Source of the DNA: an uncultured Rikenellaceae bacterium
Lineage (GTDB): Bacteria; Bacteroidota; Bacteroidia; Bacteroidales; Rikenellaceae
DNA: 64,000 nt
NCBI GenBank assembly: GCA_946486375.1
Contig: CAMLTW010000006.1
Location: 113,520-177,519 of the forward strand
Direction: 5' to 3'
Positions 40,135 to 49,068 of this stretch are shown in pieces (positions within the stretch are counted from its first letter, which is position 1; the number at the start of each line of letters is the position of its first letter). Position numbers and translations under genes: made by a program. The notes under the pieces were generated by a model. It worked only from the letters and a program-made list of their open reading frames with translations, searched no databases and was not told the origin of the DNA.

Positions 40135-41460
40135 TCAGTTTTTATAACGCGCCCATTTGACGACTTCCTTGAGCGTGGGTTTCTTGCCGTACATGAAAAT
40201 CCCCACCCGGTAAATCTTGCCGGCCACCCAGACCATGCCCACGAAGCTGCCGTAAAGGAGCAGGACGGAAACCGCCAGTTGCCAGAAGGGCACCCCGTAG
40301 GGGATCCGCGCCATCATGATGATCGGGGACGTGAACGGAATGAGGCTGAACCAGAAGGCCAGCTTGCCGTTGGGATCGTTCATCGCGTTGATGAGCACGA
40401 TGATGGAAAGGATGAGCGGCATGCTGATCGGCAGTTGGAGCTGCTGGGTGTCGGCCACGTTGTCCACGGCGCTTCCCACGGCCGCGAACATGGCCGCATA
40501 GAGCAGGTACCCTCCGATGAAGAAGATCACGAAGCCCCCGAAAAGTTTCGCCAGATAGGAGAGGTCCGTCACATTGCGGATGATTTCCATCGTTTCCGGG
40601 TTCAGGTTTCCGGTCATTCCGGAGACGTCCATGCCCATCGTCGCCCCCTGCGCCGCTTCCCGGAGCGTGTCGGGATCGGGCATCACCAGGCTTCCGAGCA
40701 CCGTCCCGAAGACGAAGAGCAGCACCATCCAGATGAAAAACTGAGTCAGGGCGACCGCGGCGATGCCGAGGATCTTGCCCAGCATCAGTTGGAAGGGTTT
40801 GACCGAAGAAACCATGAGTTCCAGCACCTTCGAGCTTTTTTCCTCCACCACGCCCTGCATCACCATGCCGCCGTAGATGAACACGAACAGGTAAATGAGG
40901 AAACCGAAAACATAGGCCACGCCGTAGGAAAGAACGCTGGAGCTGGCCTTGTCCTGCCCCTCTTCGTCGATCCGGTAGGTGGAGAGGGAAACGTCGGCCC
41001 TGACGTCGGCCATGATCTGCGGCAGGTTTTCGATGTTGTAGGCCTGCAGCCGGATGTTCTCGATGATGTCTTCGACCTGCGAGGCGATGTTCCGTTCCAC
41101 TTCCATCGTGGAAGGCTCGTAGCTGTACAGCGTGATGTCGGAAGGGTTCGTCACGATGTCTTTCCCGACCGCCAGATAACCGAAAACATTCTCTTCCCGG
41201 TTCCGGCGCAGTTCTTCGGCGGACTTGTCCGTCTTGCGGAACCGAAGTTTGCCGCCGTCCTGCAGCCGACCGGCGATGACGCCGCTTTCGTCGACCACCA
41301 CGATCGTCTTTTCGTCCGAGCTGCCCGCCATGGCGATCAGGATGGGGGCCGCAATGAGGCCGATCATCAGGATGGGGGTCAGGATGGTGGTGATGATGAA
41401 GCTCTTTTTCCGAACCCGCTGGTTGAATTCGCGCTGGATGATAATGCCGATTTTACTCAT
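40135..41460 (-). CDS. ABC transporter permease, NatB-like (ABC-2 type)
   Basis: This is a 441-residue permease. One membrane segment near the N-terminus (SFIITTILTPILMIGLIAAP) is followed by a periplasmic region of about 130 residues and then five to six more helices (YGVAYVFGFLIYLFVFIYGG onward). GVVEEKSSKVLELMVSSVKP matches the conserved cytoplasmic loop of ABC-2/NatB exporters. It probably exports Na+ or a small hydrophobic compound. It forms an exporter with the ATPase encoded 61 bases upstream. The last residues are basic (GKKPTLKEVVKWARYKN). Confidence 0.9.
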   Translation of the reverse strand: MSKIGIIIQREFNQRVRKKSFIITTILTPILMIGLIAAPILIAMAGSSDEKTIVVVDESGVIAGRLQDGGKLRFRKTDKSAEELRRNREENVFGYLAVGKDIVTNPSDITLYSYEPSTMEVERNIASQVEDIIENIRLQAYNIENLPQIMADVRADVSLSTYRIDEEGQDKASSSVLSYGVAYVFGFLIYLFVFIYGGMVMQGVVEEKSSKVLELMVSSVKPFQLMLGKILGIAAVALTQFFIWMVLLFVFGTVLGSLVMPDPDTLREAAQGATMGMDVSGMTGNLNPETMEIIRNVTDLSYLAKLFGGFVIFFIGGYLLYAAMFAAVGSAVDNVADTQQLQLPISMPLILSIIVLINAMNDPNGKLAFWFSLIPFTSPIIMMARIPYGVPFWQLAVSVLLLYGSFVGMVWVAGKIYRVGIFMYGKKPTLKEVVKWARYKN

Positions 41461-41521
41461 CGTTTTTCTGTCGTTAATAGGATAGATGCGGAAAGGAGGG
41501 CCGTCGCGTGTCCGTTCCGGG

Positions 41522-42439
41522 TCAGGCCGGAGTCCCTTCCACCGCCCGGATGAAAATGTCGTTCATGCTGGGAATGATTTCCGTGAAGTTGCGGATTTCC
41601 ACCGTTTCGTTGACCAGGGCGAGGATTTCCCGTGACGCCGGCCCTTCCGGCATTTTGATCCGCAGGGAACTGTACAGCGCCGTGCCCGCATCGTCCGTGA
41701 CCGGGATTCCCTTTTCCCGCAGTTTTTGAAGCAGTTCCGGTTTGCTGCCGGTGAAATCGAGCCGGAAAGTGTTCTCTCCGTATCGGTGCCGGATGCGGTC
41801 GACGTTTCCGGTCAGGATGTTTTTCGACTTGTTGATGAGGGTGATGTTGTCGCAGATTTCCTCTACGGACGCCATGTTGTGGGTGGAGAAGATGACCGTG
41901 GCGCCCCCGTCCTTCAGCCTCAGGATTTCCTCTTTCAGGATGTTGGCGTTGATGGGATCGAACCCGCTGAAAGGCTCGTCGAAGATGAGCAGTTTCGGTT
42001 CATGCAGCACCGTGACGATGAACTGCACCTTCTGGGCCATCCCCTTGCTCAGCTCTTCCACCTTCTTGTCCCACCATTCGCGGATTTCGAACCGCTTGAA
42101 CCAGCTTTTCAGCTTTTCCGCAGCCTCCCGCCGGGGCATTCCCTTGAGCTGGGCGAAGTAGAGGGCCTGTTCTCCCACCTTCATTTTCTTGTAGAGGCCC
42201 CTTTCTTCCGGCAGGTAACCGATGTGGTAGATGTCTTCCTGCGTCATGGGTTTTCCGTCGAGCCAGATTTCCCCGCTGTCGGGGGCCGTGATCCGGTTGA
42301 TGATCCGGATGAGGGTCGTTTTGCCCGCGCCGTTGGGGCCCAGCAGTCCGTACACGGTTCCCTGCGGAACCAGCAGGCTCACGTCGTCGAGCGCCGTGTG
42401 GTTCGCATATCGCTTGGTTACGTTTTTTACTTCCAGCAT
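41522..42439 (-). CDS. ABC transporter ATP-binding protein, NatA-like
   Basis: This is a 305-residue ATPase. Walker A is GLLGPNGAGKTT (31-42), the Q-loop lies near HIGYLPEERGLY, the signature ELSKGMAQKVQF has SKGM in place of SGGQ as in NatA-like proteins, Walker B is LLIFDEPFSGFDP, and the H-loop is IFSTHNM. The C-terminal 80 residues are the accessory domain of this exporter class. The start at 42439 gives MLEVKNVTKRY; a much longer frame extending upstream overlaps manA and is not real. It is the first gene of the ATPase-permease-galE unit. Confidence 0.94.
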   Translation of the reverse strand: MLEVKNVTKRYANHTALDDVSLLVPQGTVYGLLGPNGAGKTTLIRIINRITAPDSGEIWLDGKPMTQEDIYHIGYLPEERGLYKKMKVGEQALYFAQLKGMPRREAAEKLKSWFKRFEIREWWDKKVEELSKGMAQKVQFIVTVLHEPKLLIFDEPFSGFDPINANILKEEILRLKDGGATVIFSTHNMASVEEICDNITLINKSKNILTGNVDRIRHRYGENTFRLDFTGSKPELLQKLREKGIPVTDDAGTALYSSLRIKMPEGPASREILALVNETVEIRNFTEIIPSMNDIFIRAVEGTPA

Positions 42440-42547
42440 GCCTGTGGAGTTTGACTTTGTCCGGCGAAGGGCCTGCGAACCGGATTCCGGAACGGTTTTT
42501 TGCGTTCTGCCGGAAGGCGCCCGTCCGGGCCGGAGTTTATCTTTCCG

Positions 42548-42555
42548 CAAAAGTA
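42548..42555 (-). promoter_or_regulatory. -7 box for the ABC exporter unit (TACTTTTG)
   Basis: Exact TAnnTTTG on the minus strand, 109 bases before the ATPase ATG. Confidence 0.6.
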
Positions 42556-42576
42556 ACGGAAATCCCCGAAAAAATT

Positions 42577-42584
42577 TAAATTTG
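42577..42584 (+). promoter_or_regulatory. -7 box for manA (TAAATTTG)
   Basis: Exact TAnnTTTG, 27 bases before the manA ATG. It is only 22 bases from the divergent box, so the two promoters share regulatory DNA. Confidence 0.65.
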
Positions 42585-42610
42585 CGAAAAATTGTGAAAA
42601 AGAGAAAGAA

Positions 42611-43582
42611 ATGTTGTATCCGTTGAAATTCGAACCGATCTACAAGGAACGGGTGTGGGGGGGAACCCGGTTGAGGGAACATTTGGGCCGGGAGTGTCCC
42701 GACGGATGTCCCGTCGGGGAAAGCTGGGAGCTTTCCGGACTGGAAGGAGATTTGTCGGTGGTTTCCAACGGTTTCCTGGCGGGCAACGACATTTCCGAGC
42801 TGATCGAAGTTTACATGGGCGAACTGGTCGGCGACCGCATTTACAACCGTTTCGGGACGGAGTTTCCGATACTGGTCAAGCTGATCGACGCCCGCGAGGT
42901 GCTTTCCATCCAGGTGCATCCGGACGATGCGCTGGCCGCCCGACGGCATAACGCTTACGGAAAGAACGAAATGTGGTATGTGCTGGATGCCGAAAAGGAT
43001 GCGCGGCTGTGGCTCGGTTTCCGGAAGAGGGTGAGCGAGGGGGAATACCGCACGCATTTGGAAGCGGGGACGCTCGACGAGCTGTTGAAGGTGGAAGCCC
43101 CGAAAAAGGGGGACGCTTATTTTGTTCCTGCCGGAACGATCCATTCCATCGGGAAGGGCATCCTGCTGGCCGAAATCCAGCAGACTTCGGACATTACCTA
43201 TCGGGTGTTCGACTGGAACCGGAAGGACGAGGCGGGAAACGCACGGGAACTGCATACGGAACTGGCGGTGGATGCGCTGGATTTTCAGGGCGCAGAAGGG
43301 CTGAAAATCACCCATGCGGGCGAAAGGAACCGGGCGGTGGAACTCCGGCGGTGCCCCCATTTCGCAGTCGATCTGGTGGAAGTGGACGGCACGGTGGAAC
43401 GGGAATACGTGGCGTTGGATTCGTTCGTCGTTTACCTGTGTCTGGAAGGGGAGATCGTCGTGGAGTGCGAGGGCGGTGCGGAGAGCATGGTCGGTACTGA
43501 AACCGTCCTGCTGCCCGCCGAGTTCGAGACGGCGCGGCTACAGGGAAAAGGGAAGCTGTTGGAAATTTACATGCCCCGGTAG
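42611..43582 (+). CDS. manA: Mannose-6-phosphate isomerase, class I
   Basis: This 323-residue zinc cupin enzyme interconverts mannose 6-phosphate and fructose 6-phosphate. Features are KFEPIYKERVWGG at the start, the zinc ligands in LSIQVHPDDALA and KNEMWYVLDA, and the catalytic segment FVPAGTIHSIGKG with the third His. The short Bacteroidota/Firmicutes form (about 320 residues) is complete. It feeds GDP-mannose for glycan synthesis or mannose catabolism. A dCMP deaminase gene follows after ten bases. Confidence 0.95.
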   Translation: MLYPLKFEPIYKERVWGGTRLREHLGRECPDGCPVGESWELSGLEGDLSVVSNGFLAGNDISELIEVYMGELVGDRIYNRFGTEFPILVKLIDAREVLSIQVHPDDALAARRHNAYGKNEMWYVLDAEKDARLWLGFRKRVSEGEYRTHLEAGTLDELLKVEAPKKGDAYFVPAGTIHSIGKGILLAEIQQTSDITYRVFDWNRKDEAGNARELHTELAVDALDFQGAEGLKITHAGERNRAVELRRCPHFAVDLVEVDGTVEREYVALDSFVVYLCLEGEIVVECEGGAESMVGTETVLLPAEFETARLQGKGKLLEIYMPR

Positions 43583-43592
43583 GGCGCTCATT

Positions 43593-44060
43593 ATGGGATA
43601 CAACGAAGAAAAACAATATCAACTCGATGTGCGCTACCTGCGGATGGCGCGGGTATGGTCCGAAAATTCCTATTGTCTGCGCCGGCGGGTGGGAGCGCTC
43701 ATCGTACGGGACAAGATGATCATTTCGGACGGTTACAACGGCACGCCGAGCGGATTCGAGAACGTCTGCGAGGACGAGACCGGACGAACCAAGCCCTACG
43801 TGCTCCATGCCGAGGCGAACGCCATCACCAAGGTGGCCAAGTCCGGGAACAGCAGCGACGGAGCGACGCTGTACGTGACCGCTTCCCCGTGCATCGAATG
43901 CGCCAAGCTCATCATCCAGTCGGGCATCCGGCGCGTGGTCTACTGCGACGCGTATCACAGCGAGGACGGCGTTCAGTTGTTGCAGCGTGTCGGGATCGAC
44001 GTAGTTCAGGTGGATGCGAAGGCGCTGACGGAACAGGCCCGCCGGGAAGGGGCGCTTTGA
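43593..44060 (+). CDS. Deoxycytidylate deaminase family protein
   Basis: This is a 155-residue zinc deaminase. The metal site is VLHAEANAI (His, catalytic Glu) plus SPCIECAKLI (two Cys). CLRRRVGALIVRDKMIISDG and GYNGTPSGF are the usual dCMP deaminase segments. It converts dCMP to dUMP for thymidylate synthesis (ComEB-like subfamily). The start at 43593 follows the manA stop by ten bases. It is convergent with mutY, with only 60 bases between them. Confidence 0.92.
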   Translation: MGYNEEKQYQLDVRYLRMARVWSENSYCLRRRVGALIVRDKMIISDGYNGTPSGFENVCEDETGRTKPYVLHAEANAITKVAKSGNSSDGATLYVTASPCIECAKLIIQSGIRRVVYCDAYHSEDGVQLLQRVGIDVVQVDAKALTEQARREGAL

Positions 44061-44120
44061 TCGGGGCCATATGCAGGCGGGGCGGCCCCGTTTCCCTGCC
44101 GGTTGAGAAACACGCGGCCG

Positions 44121-45188
44121 TCAGAAAAGCAGGGGGATGCCTTTCCCTTCGCGGTAAAGTTCGATCAGGCGGGAAACGGCATAGCGCTCGGTTTCCGGTT
44201 CCGCGATTTTCAGAAACTTTTCCATGCCGGAAGCGAACTCCGGCACGTCGAGCCGATAGAAACGGGCGTGGATGATCCGGTGGGAAAGCACATGCTTCGG
44301 CATTTCCACCGATCCCCGTACCGTGAACGGCGTCTCCCTGAACATGTCCCGAAAGGCGTCCGTTTCCTGCAGCTGACCGAAAGAGACGGCGGAAGGGGTT
44401 TCGATCAACGGATATTCGTACAGGTTTTGCCAGATGTCCTTGTTTTCCCGCCGGTTCAGCAGGACGGTTTCTCCGCACCGGATGTGCAGGTAATTGAAAT
44501 AACGGGGTCTGACCGTCGTTTTTCCTTCCTTCACCGGGCGTTTGTCCACCGTGCCGTTTCTCAGGGCCAGACAACGGTGGTTCAGGGGACAGGTGCCGCA
44601 GCCGGGAGATTTCGGGGTGCACTGCAACGCTCCGAAATCCATCATCGCCTGGTTGTGCAGATCGGGGTTTGCCGGGTCGAGCAGCGCCGCCGCCAGTTCC
44701 GCGAAATACTGCTTCCCCTTTGTTCCGTCGATGGGGAGATCGGAATCGAACAGGCGGGACAGCACCCGGAAAACGTTCCCGTCCACCACGGCGTACGGTT
44801 GCCGGTAGGCGAAGGAACAGATCGCCGCGGCTGTATAAGCTCCGATTCCCTTCAGGGAGAGCACCTGTTCGTGGTTCCGGGGGAACCGTCCTCCGAAACG
44901 GGCGACCATGTCCCGTGCGGCGGCGTGCAGGCTCCGTGCCCGGCTGTAATAGCCCAGCCCCTGCCAGTATTTCAGCACTTCGTCTTCTTCCGCTTCCGCC
45001 AGCGTGCGGATGTCCGGAAACCGTTCCAGAAACCGGCGGTAGTAATCCAGCCCCTGCGCCACACGGGTCTGTTGCAGGATGATTTCCGAAATCCAGATGG
45101 CATACGGATCGTCGGTCTGCCGCCACGGGAGTTCCCTTCCGTGTTCGCGGTACCAGTCGGTGAGGATGGCGCTTATCTCGTCGTGCAT
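44121..45188 (-). CDS. mutY: A/G-specific adenine glycosylase
   Basis: This is a 355-residue MutY that removes adenine mispaired with 8-oxoguanine. The helix-hairpin-helix LKGIGAYTAAAICSFAY is followed by the catalytic Asp in YAVVDGNVFRV. ISEIILQQTRV holds the catalytic Glu. The iron-sulphur Cys ligands have the usual spacing CTPKSPGCGTCPLNHRC. A C-terminal NUDIX-like domain (about 225-355) recognises 8-oxoG. The gene lies eight bases downstream of ybaK on the same strand. Confidence 0.96.
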   Translation of the reverse strand: MHDEISAILTDWYREHGRELPWRQTDDPYAIWISEIILQQTRVAQGLDYYRRFLERFPDIRTLAEAEEDEVLKYWQGLGYYSRARSLHAAARDMVARFGGRFPRNHEQVLSLKGIGAYTAAAICSFAYRQPYAVVDGNVFRVLSRLFDSDLPIDGTKGKQYFAELAAALLDPANPDLHNQAMMDFGALQCTPKSPGCGTCPLNHRCLALRNGTVDKRPVKEGKTTVRPRYFNYLHIRCGETVLLNRRENKDIWQNLYEYPLIETPSAVSFGQLQETDAFRDMFRETPFTVRGSVEMPKHVLSHRIIHARFYRLDVPEFASGMEKFLKIAEPETERYAVSRLIELYREGKGIPLLF

Positions 45189-45196
45189 GTTCGTCA

Positions 45197-45679
45197 CTAT
45201 TTGGTCAGGGGTGCCACCGTGGCCCCCGCGGCCCGGATCAGGTCGTCGGGCCGGAGCCGGATTTGGAGTCCCCGCATTCCGGCGCTGATGAAAATCCGTT
45301 CCGCATTCCGGCAACTTTCATGGATGAAGACGGGGTATGCCTTTTTCATGCCCAGCGGGGAGCATCCGCCCCGGATGTATCCCGTCAGAGGGAGCAGTTC
45401 CCGCACATGGATCATTTCCGCGCTTTTGTTGCCGGAAACCCGTGCGGCCCGTTTCAGGTCGATTTCCCGGTCGCCCGGAATCACGCATACGAAAAGGCCC
45501 ATCCTGTCTCCCCGCAGCACCAGCGTCTTGAAAACCTCCGCGATGTTCTCTCCCAGCCGCTCCGCCACATGGGAGGCGGCCAGGTTGTTCTCGTCCACCT
45601 CGTAGGGAATCAGCTCGTAGGGGATTTTCGCCCGATCCAGCAGCCTGGCTGCATTGGTTTTGTGGATTTTAGCCGTCAT
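45197..45679 (-). CDS. YbaK/EbsC-type aminoacyl-tRNA deacylase
   Basis: This is a 160-residue YbaK-domain protein. Typical segments are ARLLDRAKIPYELIPYEVDE near the N-terminus, FKTLVLRGDRMGLFVCVIPG and GYIRGGCSPLGMKKAYPVFI, ending in GLQIRLRPDDLIRA. It hydrolyses misacylated tRNA, usually Cys-tRNA-Pro. The start at 45679 is chosen because the longer upstream frame is low-complexity and Arg-rich. TAACTTCG on the minus strand at 45711-45718 is a near-consensus promoter. It is in an operon with mutY. Confidence 0.93.
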   Translation of the reverse strand: MTAKIHKTNAARLLDRAKIPYELIPYEVDENNLAASHVAERLGENIAEVFKTLVLRGDRMGLFVCVIPGDREIDLKRAARVSGNKSAEMIHVRELLPLTGYIRGGCSPLGMKKAYPVFIHESCRNAERIFISAGMRGLQIRLRPDDLIRAAGATVAPLTK

Positions 45680-45913
45680 GGTCTTTCGTTTCTCCGGGGC
45701 CGAAGTTAAGGAATCTCCCCGAATTGCAAAACGGAGGAAAGGGCTTCGATGTTGCCTGCGGGGAAGGGTTTTGCGGGAAGGCTTCGGCCCCGGATGCGGA
45801 CGATCCGGCGTCTGGAACCGTTTTCGTCTGGCATCGCAGGAATGCGGTGCTTTTGTCCGGCGCCTGCGAACGGAAACATCCCGCTTGCAGGGCGGAATGC
45901 AGGAAGGACGCCC

Positions 45914-45948
45914 GCAAAAAAGCCGTCGCATCCCGAAGGGCGACGGCT
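45914..45948 (-). terminator. Terminator of the hsp20 gene
   Basis: On the minus strand AGCCGTCG, a 12-base loop and CGACGGCT are followed by TTTTTTGCGGG. It lies 25 bases after the stop at 45974. Confidence 0.9.
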
Positions 45949-45973
45949 GTCCCGGCAGAACCGGTTCGTTCGT

Positions 45974-46648
45974 TTACTGAACTTCTATCGTTTTGACGCT
46001 TTCCTTTTCTTGCTGTTCCTGTCTTTTCGGGATGGTGATGGTCAGCACGCCGTTTTCCACCTTGGCCTGAATATCTTCCTTGTCGACGTTGTCGGGCAGA
46101 ATCATCCGTTGCTGGAACTGGGTGTAGGAAAATTCCCGGCGCAGGTAACGGCCGTTTTCAGCCTTGTCCGACTTTTTCATCTGCTGTCCCTGGCTCTGCG
46201 AACCGGACTGGCCGCTCTGCATGGACGAGGATTGTCCGGACTGCGAGGAACCGCTCATCCCTTCGTTTTCCATGTTCCCGCTTCCCTGTTCGGAATGTTG
46301 GCTCTGACCCTGGCCCTGCGACTGGCTTTGGGATTGTTCGCTCATCTGCCGCTGTCCTGCTTCCTGGCCGCTTTTGCTTCCCTGAAGGCTCTGCTGACCC
46401 TGCGGCTGGCCGATGGTGCGTTCCTCCTTCTTTTGCATCGAGATCACCAACTGGTTGTCTTCATCGAGTTTGATTTCGAAATCGTCCTTGGTCAGGCCGG
46501 GCGCAGCCACTTCCACCTTGTACGCGTCTTCCGTTTCGATGATGTTCACGGCGGGTGCGGCGGGTGCGGATTTCTGCATCCATTCGTTTCCGAAGAAATC
46601 GTTGAAAATACCCGGCAACCAATTCGAGCTCCTTCTTACTGGCATCAT
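45974..46648 (-). CDS. Hsp20/alpha-crystallin small heat-shock protein with Gln/Ser/Gly insertion
   Basis: This is a 224-residue small heat-shock protein. The alpha-crystallin domain is split. Its first half (about 34-77) reads NIIETEDAYKVEVAAPGLTK, then DDFEIKLDEDNQLVISMQKK. Its second half (about 158-205) reads ENGRYLRREFSYTQFQQRM, ILPDNVDKEDIQAKVENGVL. Between them lie about 80 residues composed almost only of Gln, Ser, Gly, Met and Glu. Ordinary homologues have only 5-15 residues there, in the loop between strands that mediates dimer exchange. A strong Shine-Dalgarno (AAGGAGGAT) precedes the ATG, unusual for this phylum and suggesting high expression. Confidence 0.93.
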   Translation of the reverse strand: MMPVRRSSNWLPGIFNDFFGNEWMQKSAPAAPAVNIIETEDAYKVEVAAPGLTKDDFEIKLDEDNQLVISMQKKEERTIGQPQGQQSLQGSKSGQEAGQRQMSEQSQSQSQGQGQSQHSEQGSGNMENEGMSGSSQSGQSSSMQSGQSGSQSQGQQMKKSDKAENGRYLRREFSYTQFQQRMILPDNVDKEDIQAKVENGVLTITIPKRQEQQEKESVKTIEVQ

Positions 46649-46914
46649 TTCTTTATCCTCCTTATCGTATTACTGTTAAACTTTTTTCCGTCGAATGGCG
46701 ACGGCGATTTTTTACTTCCGCCGGTTTAAAATACAAAATGGGTGCCAAAGGCCGGGTGGAACCGTAGCGGGAACCTGTTCCGTCCGGCCCTCTCCGTTGT
46801 ACGATTCGAGGGGAAGCGGGCGTGCCGGGCGGTTTCCCCGCCGGACGTTTTCGGCCCGACCGGGCTGTCGGTGCGGTTCGGTTATAAATTGTACACAATA
46901 TTTATATCTTTGCA

Positions 46915-46922
46915 TTTCGAAT
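46915..46922 (+). promoter_or_regulatory. -7 box for asnA (TATCTTTG)
   Basis: Exact match, 17 bases before the ATG, in an AT-rich patch that also holds TTGTACACAA. Confidence 0.7.
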
Positions 46923-46938
46923 AAAGAATTAACGGAAC

Positions 46939-47976
46939 ATGAAAACGATCAAGCCGGCTGACTACCGCGACCTGCTGGGCGGCGTGGAAAATACGGAAAA
47001 GGCCATCAAACTGGTGAAGGACATGTTTCAGGCCAACCTTTCGGCCCAGTTGTCCCTGCTGCGGGTGACCGCTCCGATGGTGGTCATGTCGGGCACGGGG
47101 ATCAACGACGACCTGAACGGGGTGGAACGTCCCGTGTCGTTTCCGATCCGGGACATGGAGGAACGCCGGGCGGAGGTGGTGCATTCGCTGGCTAAGTGGA
47201 AGCGCCTGAAGCTGGCCGAAATGGGGCTGGAACCGGGGCGCGGCATCTATACGGACATGAACGCCCTGCGGCCCGACGAGGAGCTGGACAACATTCATTC
47301 GGTCTACGTGGATCAGTGGGACTGGGAACGGGTGATCGCTCCGGAAGACCGGAACATCGCTTTTCTGAAAAAAATGGTGCGCCGGATTTACGAGGCCGTC
47401 AAGGTGACCGAGAACCGGCTCTACGTCGAGTTTCCCGAAATCCGTCCCATGCTTCCCGAAGAAATCCGGTTCGTGCATGCCGAGGAACTGCGGCGCATGT
47501 ATCCGGGCTTGACGCCGAAGGAACGGGAGAACGCGGTGACGGAAAAATACGGAGCGGTTTTCGTGATGGGGATCGGCTACCCGTTGGAGGACGGGACGCT
47601 GCACGACGGTCGGGCCGCCGACTACGACGACTGGAGCACGCTCAACGAGGACGGATTCCGCGGATTGAACGGCGACATCCTGCTGTGGAATCCGGTGCTG
47701 AAGATGGCTTTCGAGGTTTCTTCCATGGGGGTCCGCGTGGACGAGGCGGCCATGCGGGTGCAGCTCGAAATGCGCGGCCAGCAGGAACGGAGCGGGCTGT
47801 ACTTTCACCGGAGGCTGCTCAGCGGCGAACTGCCCTGCACCATCGGAGGCGGGATCGGTCAGAGCCGCCTGTGCATGTTCCTGCTTCGCAAGGCCCATAT
47901 CGGGGAAATCCAGAGCAGTATCTGGCCCGAAGAAATGCGGGCGGAGTGCCGGGAAGCGGGCATTTTGCTGGTGTAA
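46939..47976 (+). CDS. asnA: Aspartate-ammonia ligase
   Basis: This is a 345-residue AsnA that makes asparagine from aspartate, ammonia and ATP. It is related to class II aminoacyl-tRNA synthetases. Segments expected for AsnA are APMVVMSGTGINDDLNG, RPVSFPIRDM, IYTDMNALRPDE, the substrate site WDWERVI, and GGGIGQSRLCMFLL (motif 3-like) near the C-terminus. Length and motifs are complete. It is monocistronic with a clear promoter. Confidence 0.96.
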   Translation: MKTIKPADYRDLLGGVENTEKAIKLVKDMFQANLSAQLSLLRVTAPMVVMSGTGINDDLNGVERPVSFPIRDMEERRAEVVHSLAKWKRLKLAEMGLEPGRGIYTDMNALRPDEELDNIHSVYVDQWDWERVIAPEDRNIAFLKKMVRRIYEAVKVTENRLYVEFPEIRPMLPEEIRFVHAEELRRMYPGLTPKERENAVTEKYGAVFVMGIGYPLEDGTLHDGRAADYDDWSTLNEDGFRGLNGDILLWNPVLKMAFEVSSMGVRVDEAAMRVQLEMRGQQERSGLYFHRRLLSGELPCTIGGGIGQSRLCMFLLRKAHIGEIQSSIWPEEMRAECREAGILLV

Positions 47977-48059
47977 GGTGCGCGTGCCCGAAGGGTGTCC
48001 GGAGCCGGAGCGGTTCCGGCCGTTCTCGTTTTACGGATTGGTTTTCCCCGAAAAAACCG

Positions 48060-48067
48060 TAGCTTTG
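48060..48067 (+). promoter_or_regulatory. -7 box (TAGCTTTG)
   Basis: Exact TAnnTTTG, 20 bases before the ATG at 48087 of the CPBP protease gene. Confidence 0.65.
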
Positions 48068-48086
48068 GCTGTCAAACGATCGTAAG

Positions 48087-48974
48087 ATGGAAAAAAAATC
48101 TTTTTCCCCGCCCGTTCCGGACGGGAATCCGACGCCGGCGGCAGAGGCTGCTGCCGGACGGCCAGATGTCTATCCGACGTGGAGGGACACGCTCAGCATG
48201 GTGGGGATGTATTTCCTGCTGTCCGTAGTGGTGGGGCTGATTTTCGCTCCTTTCGGAGCCGACAAGGGCGGCCTTCCGCTGTTCCTGATGTACGTGACGA
48301 CTTTCGCGCTGCTGATCGGGTTTTCCCTTTACCTGAAGAAACAGAAGACGGGCGACCTGAAGGGCATCCTTCACTTTTCGATCAGGGGATTCAGCCCCGG
48401 CATCATCCTGTGGGGGGTGATCCTGATGCTGGCCGTGGGCGTAGTGATCGAACCTCTGACCGACCTTTTCCCCGACGAGTGGATGCGGCAACTGAACCGG
48501 ACGATCAGCGGCACGGGCGGTTGGGCGATGGTGACGGCGGTGGTCGCCGCTCCGGTGTGCGAGGAGGTCTTTTTCCGGGGCATCCTGCAGGACGGACTTA
48601 CCCGCAAATACGGGGGGTGGCAGGGGATTCTGCTGGCTTCCTTCATTTTCGGGGCGATCCATCTGGTGCCCCAGCAGGTGGTGGGCGGAACGCTGATCGG
48701 CGTCGTGATCGGATACGTATATTACCGCACGCGTTCCCTGCTTTCGGCGATCGTGCTGCACGCCATCAACAACAGTCTGGCTCTTTTCTCGATGCTGCTG
48801 ATGGAGGACGAGAGCGTCACCGTGCGGCAGGCGGTCGGATCGGATACCGTGTATTACGTGATTTACGCCGTAGCCGTCCTGTTGGTGGCCCTTTCGCTGG
48901 TGCGGGTCGTGACCCTCGTCCGGCAGGGAAAATTCCGCCGCGGGGAAACGGATGCGGAGTGGAAAAGGCTTTGA
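48087..48974 (+). CDS. CPBP-family intramembrane glutamic endopeptidase
   Basis: This is a 295-residue membrane protein with about eight helices and a disordered Pro/Ala-rich N-terminus (about 1-30). The CPBP/Abi (PF02517) active site is visible: APVCEEVFFRGILQDGL (Glu-Glu pair and Arg), then FGAIHLVPQQ (His) and VLHAINNSLALF (His/Asn). Such proteases process membrane proteins or peptides; the substrate is unknown. The gene lies alone between asnA and the periplasmic folding genes. Confidence 0.9.
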   Translation: MEKKSFSPPVPDGNPTPAAEAAAGRPDVYPTWRDTLSMVGMYFLLSVVVGLIFAPFGADKGGLPLFLMYVTTFALLIGFSLYLKKQKTGDLKGILHFSIRGFSPGIILWGVILMLAVGVVIEPLTDLFPDEWMRQLNRTISGTGGWAMVTAVVAAPVCEEVFFRGILQDGLTRKYGGWQGILLASFIFGAIHLVPQQVVGGTLIGVVIGYVYYRTRSLLSAIVLHAINNSLALFSMLLMEDESVTVRQAVGSDTVYYVIYAVAVLLVALSLVRVVTLVRQGKFRRGETDAEWKRL

Positions 48975-49050
48975 ACGACGGGAAATACCGGGACCGCGGT
49001 ATAATAAGGGGTGCCGCTTCTGCGTTGATGGAATGTAACATTTAATTTCC

Positions 49051-49058
49051 TATCTTTG
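49051..49058 (+). promoter_or_regulatory. -7 box (TATCTTTG)
   Basis: Exact match, 10 bases before the ATG at 49069. It starts the two-gene peptidyl-prolyl isomerase unit. Confidence 0.7.
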
Positions 49059-49068
49059 CCCTTTAAGC

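Noticed and set aside
41522..43360. 612-codon version of the ABC ATPase gene
   Set aside because: The first 307 codons lie antisense to manA and are His/Arg/Gly-rich shadow sequence. The real start MLEVKNVTKRY is at 42439.
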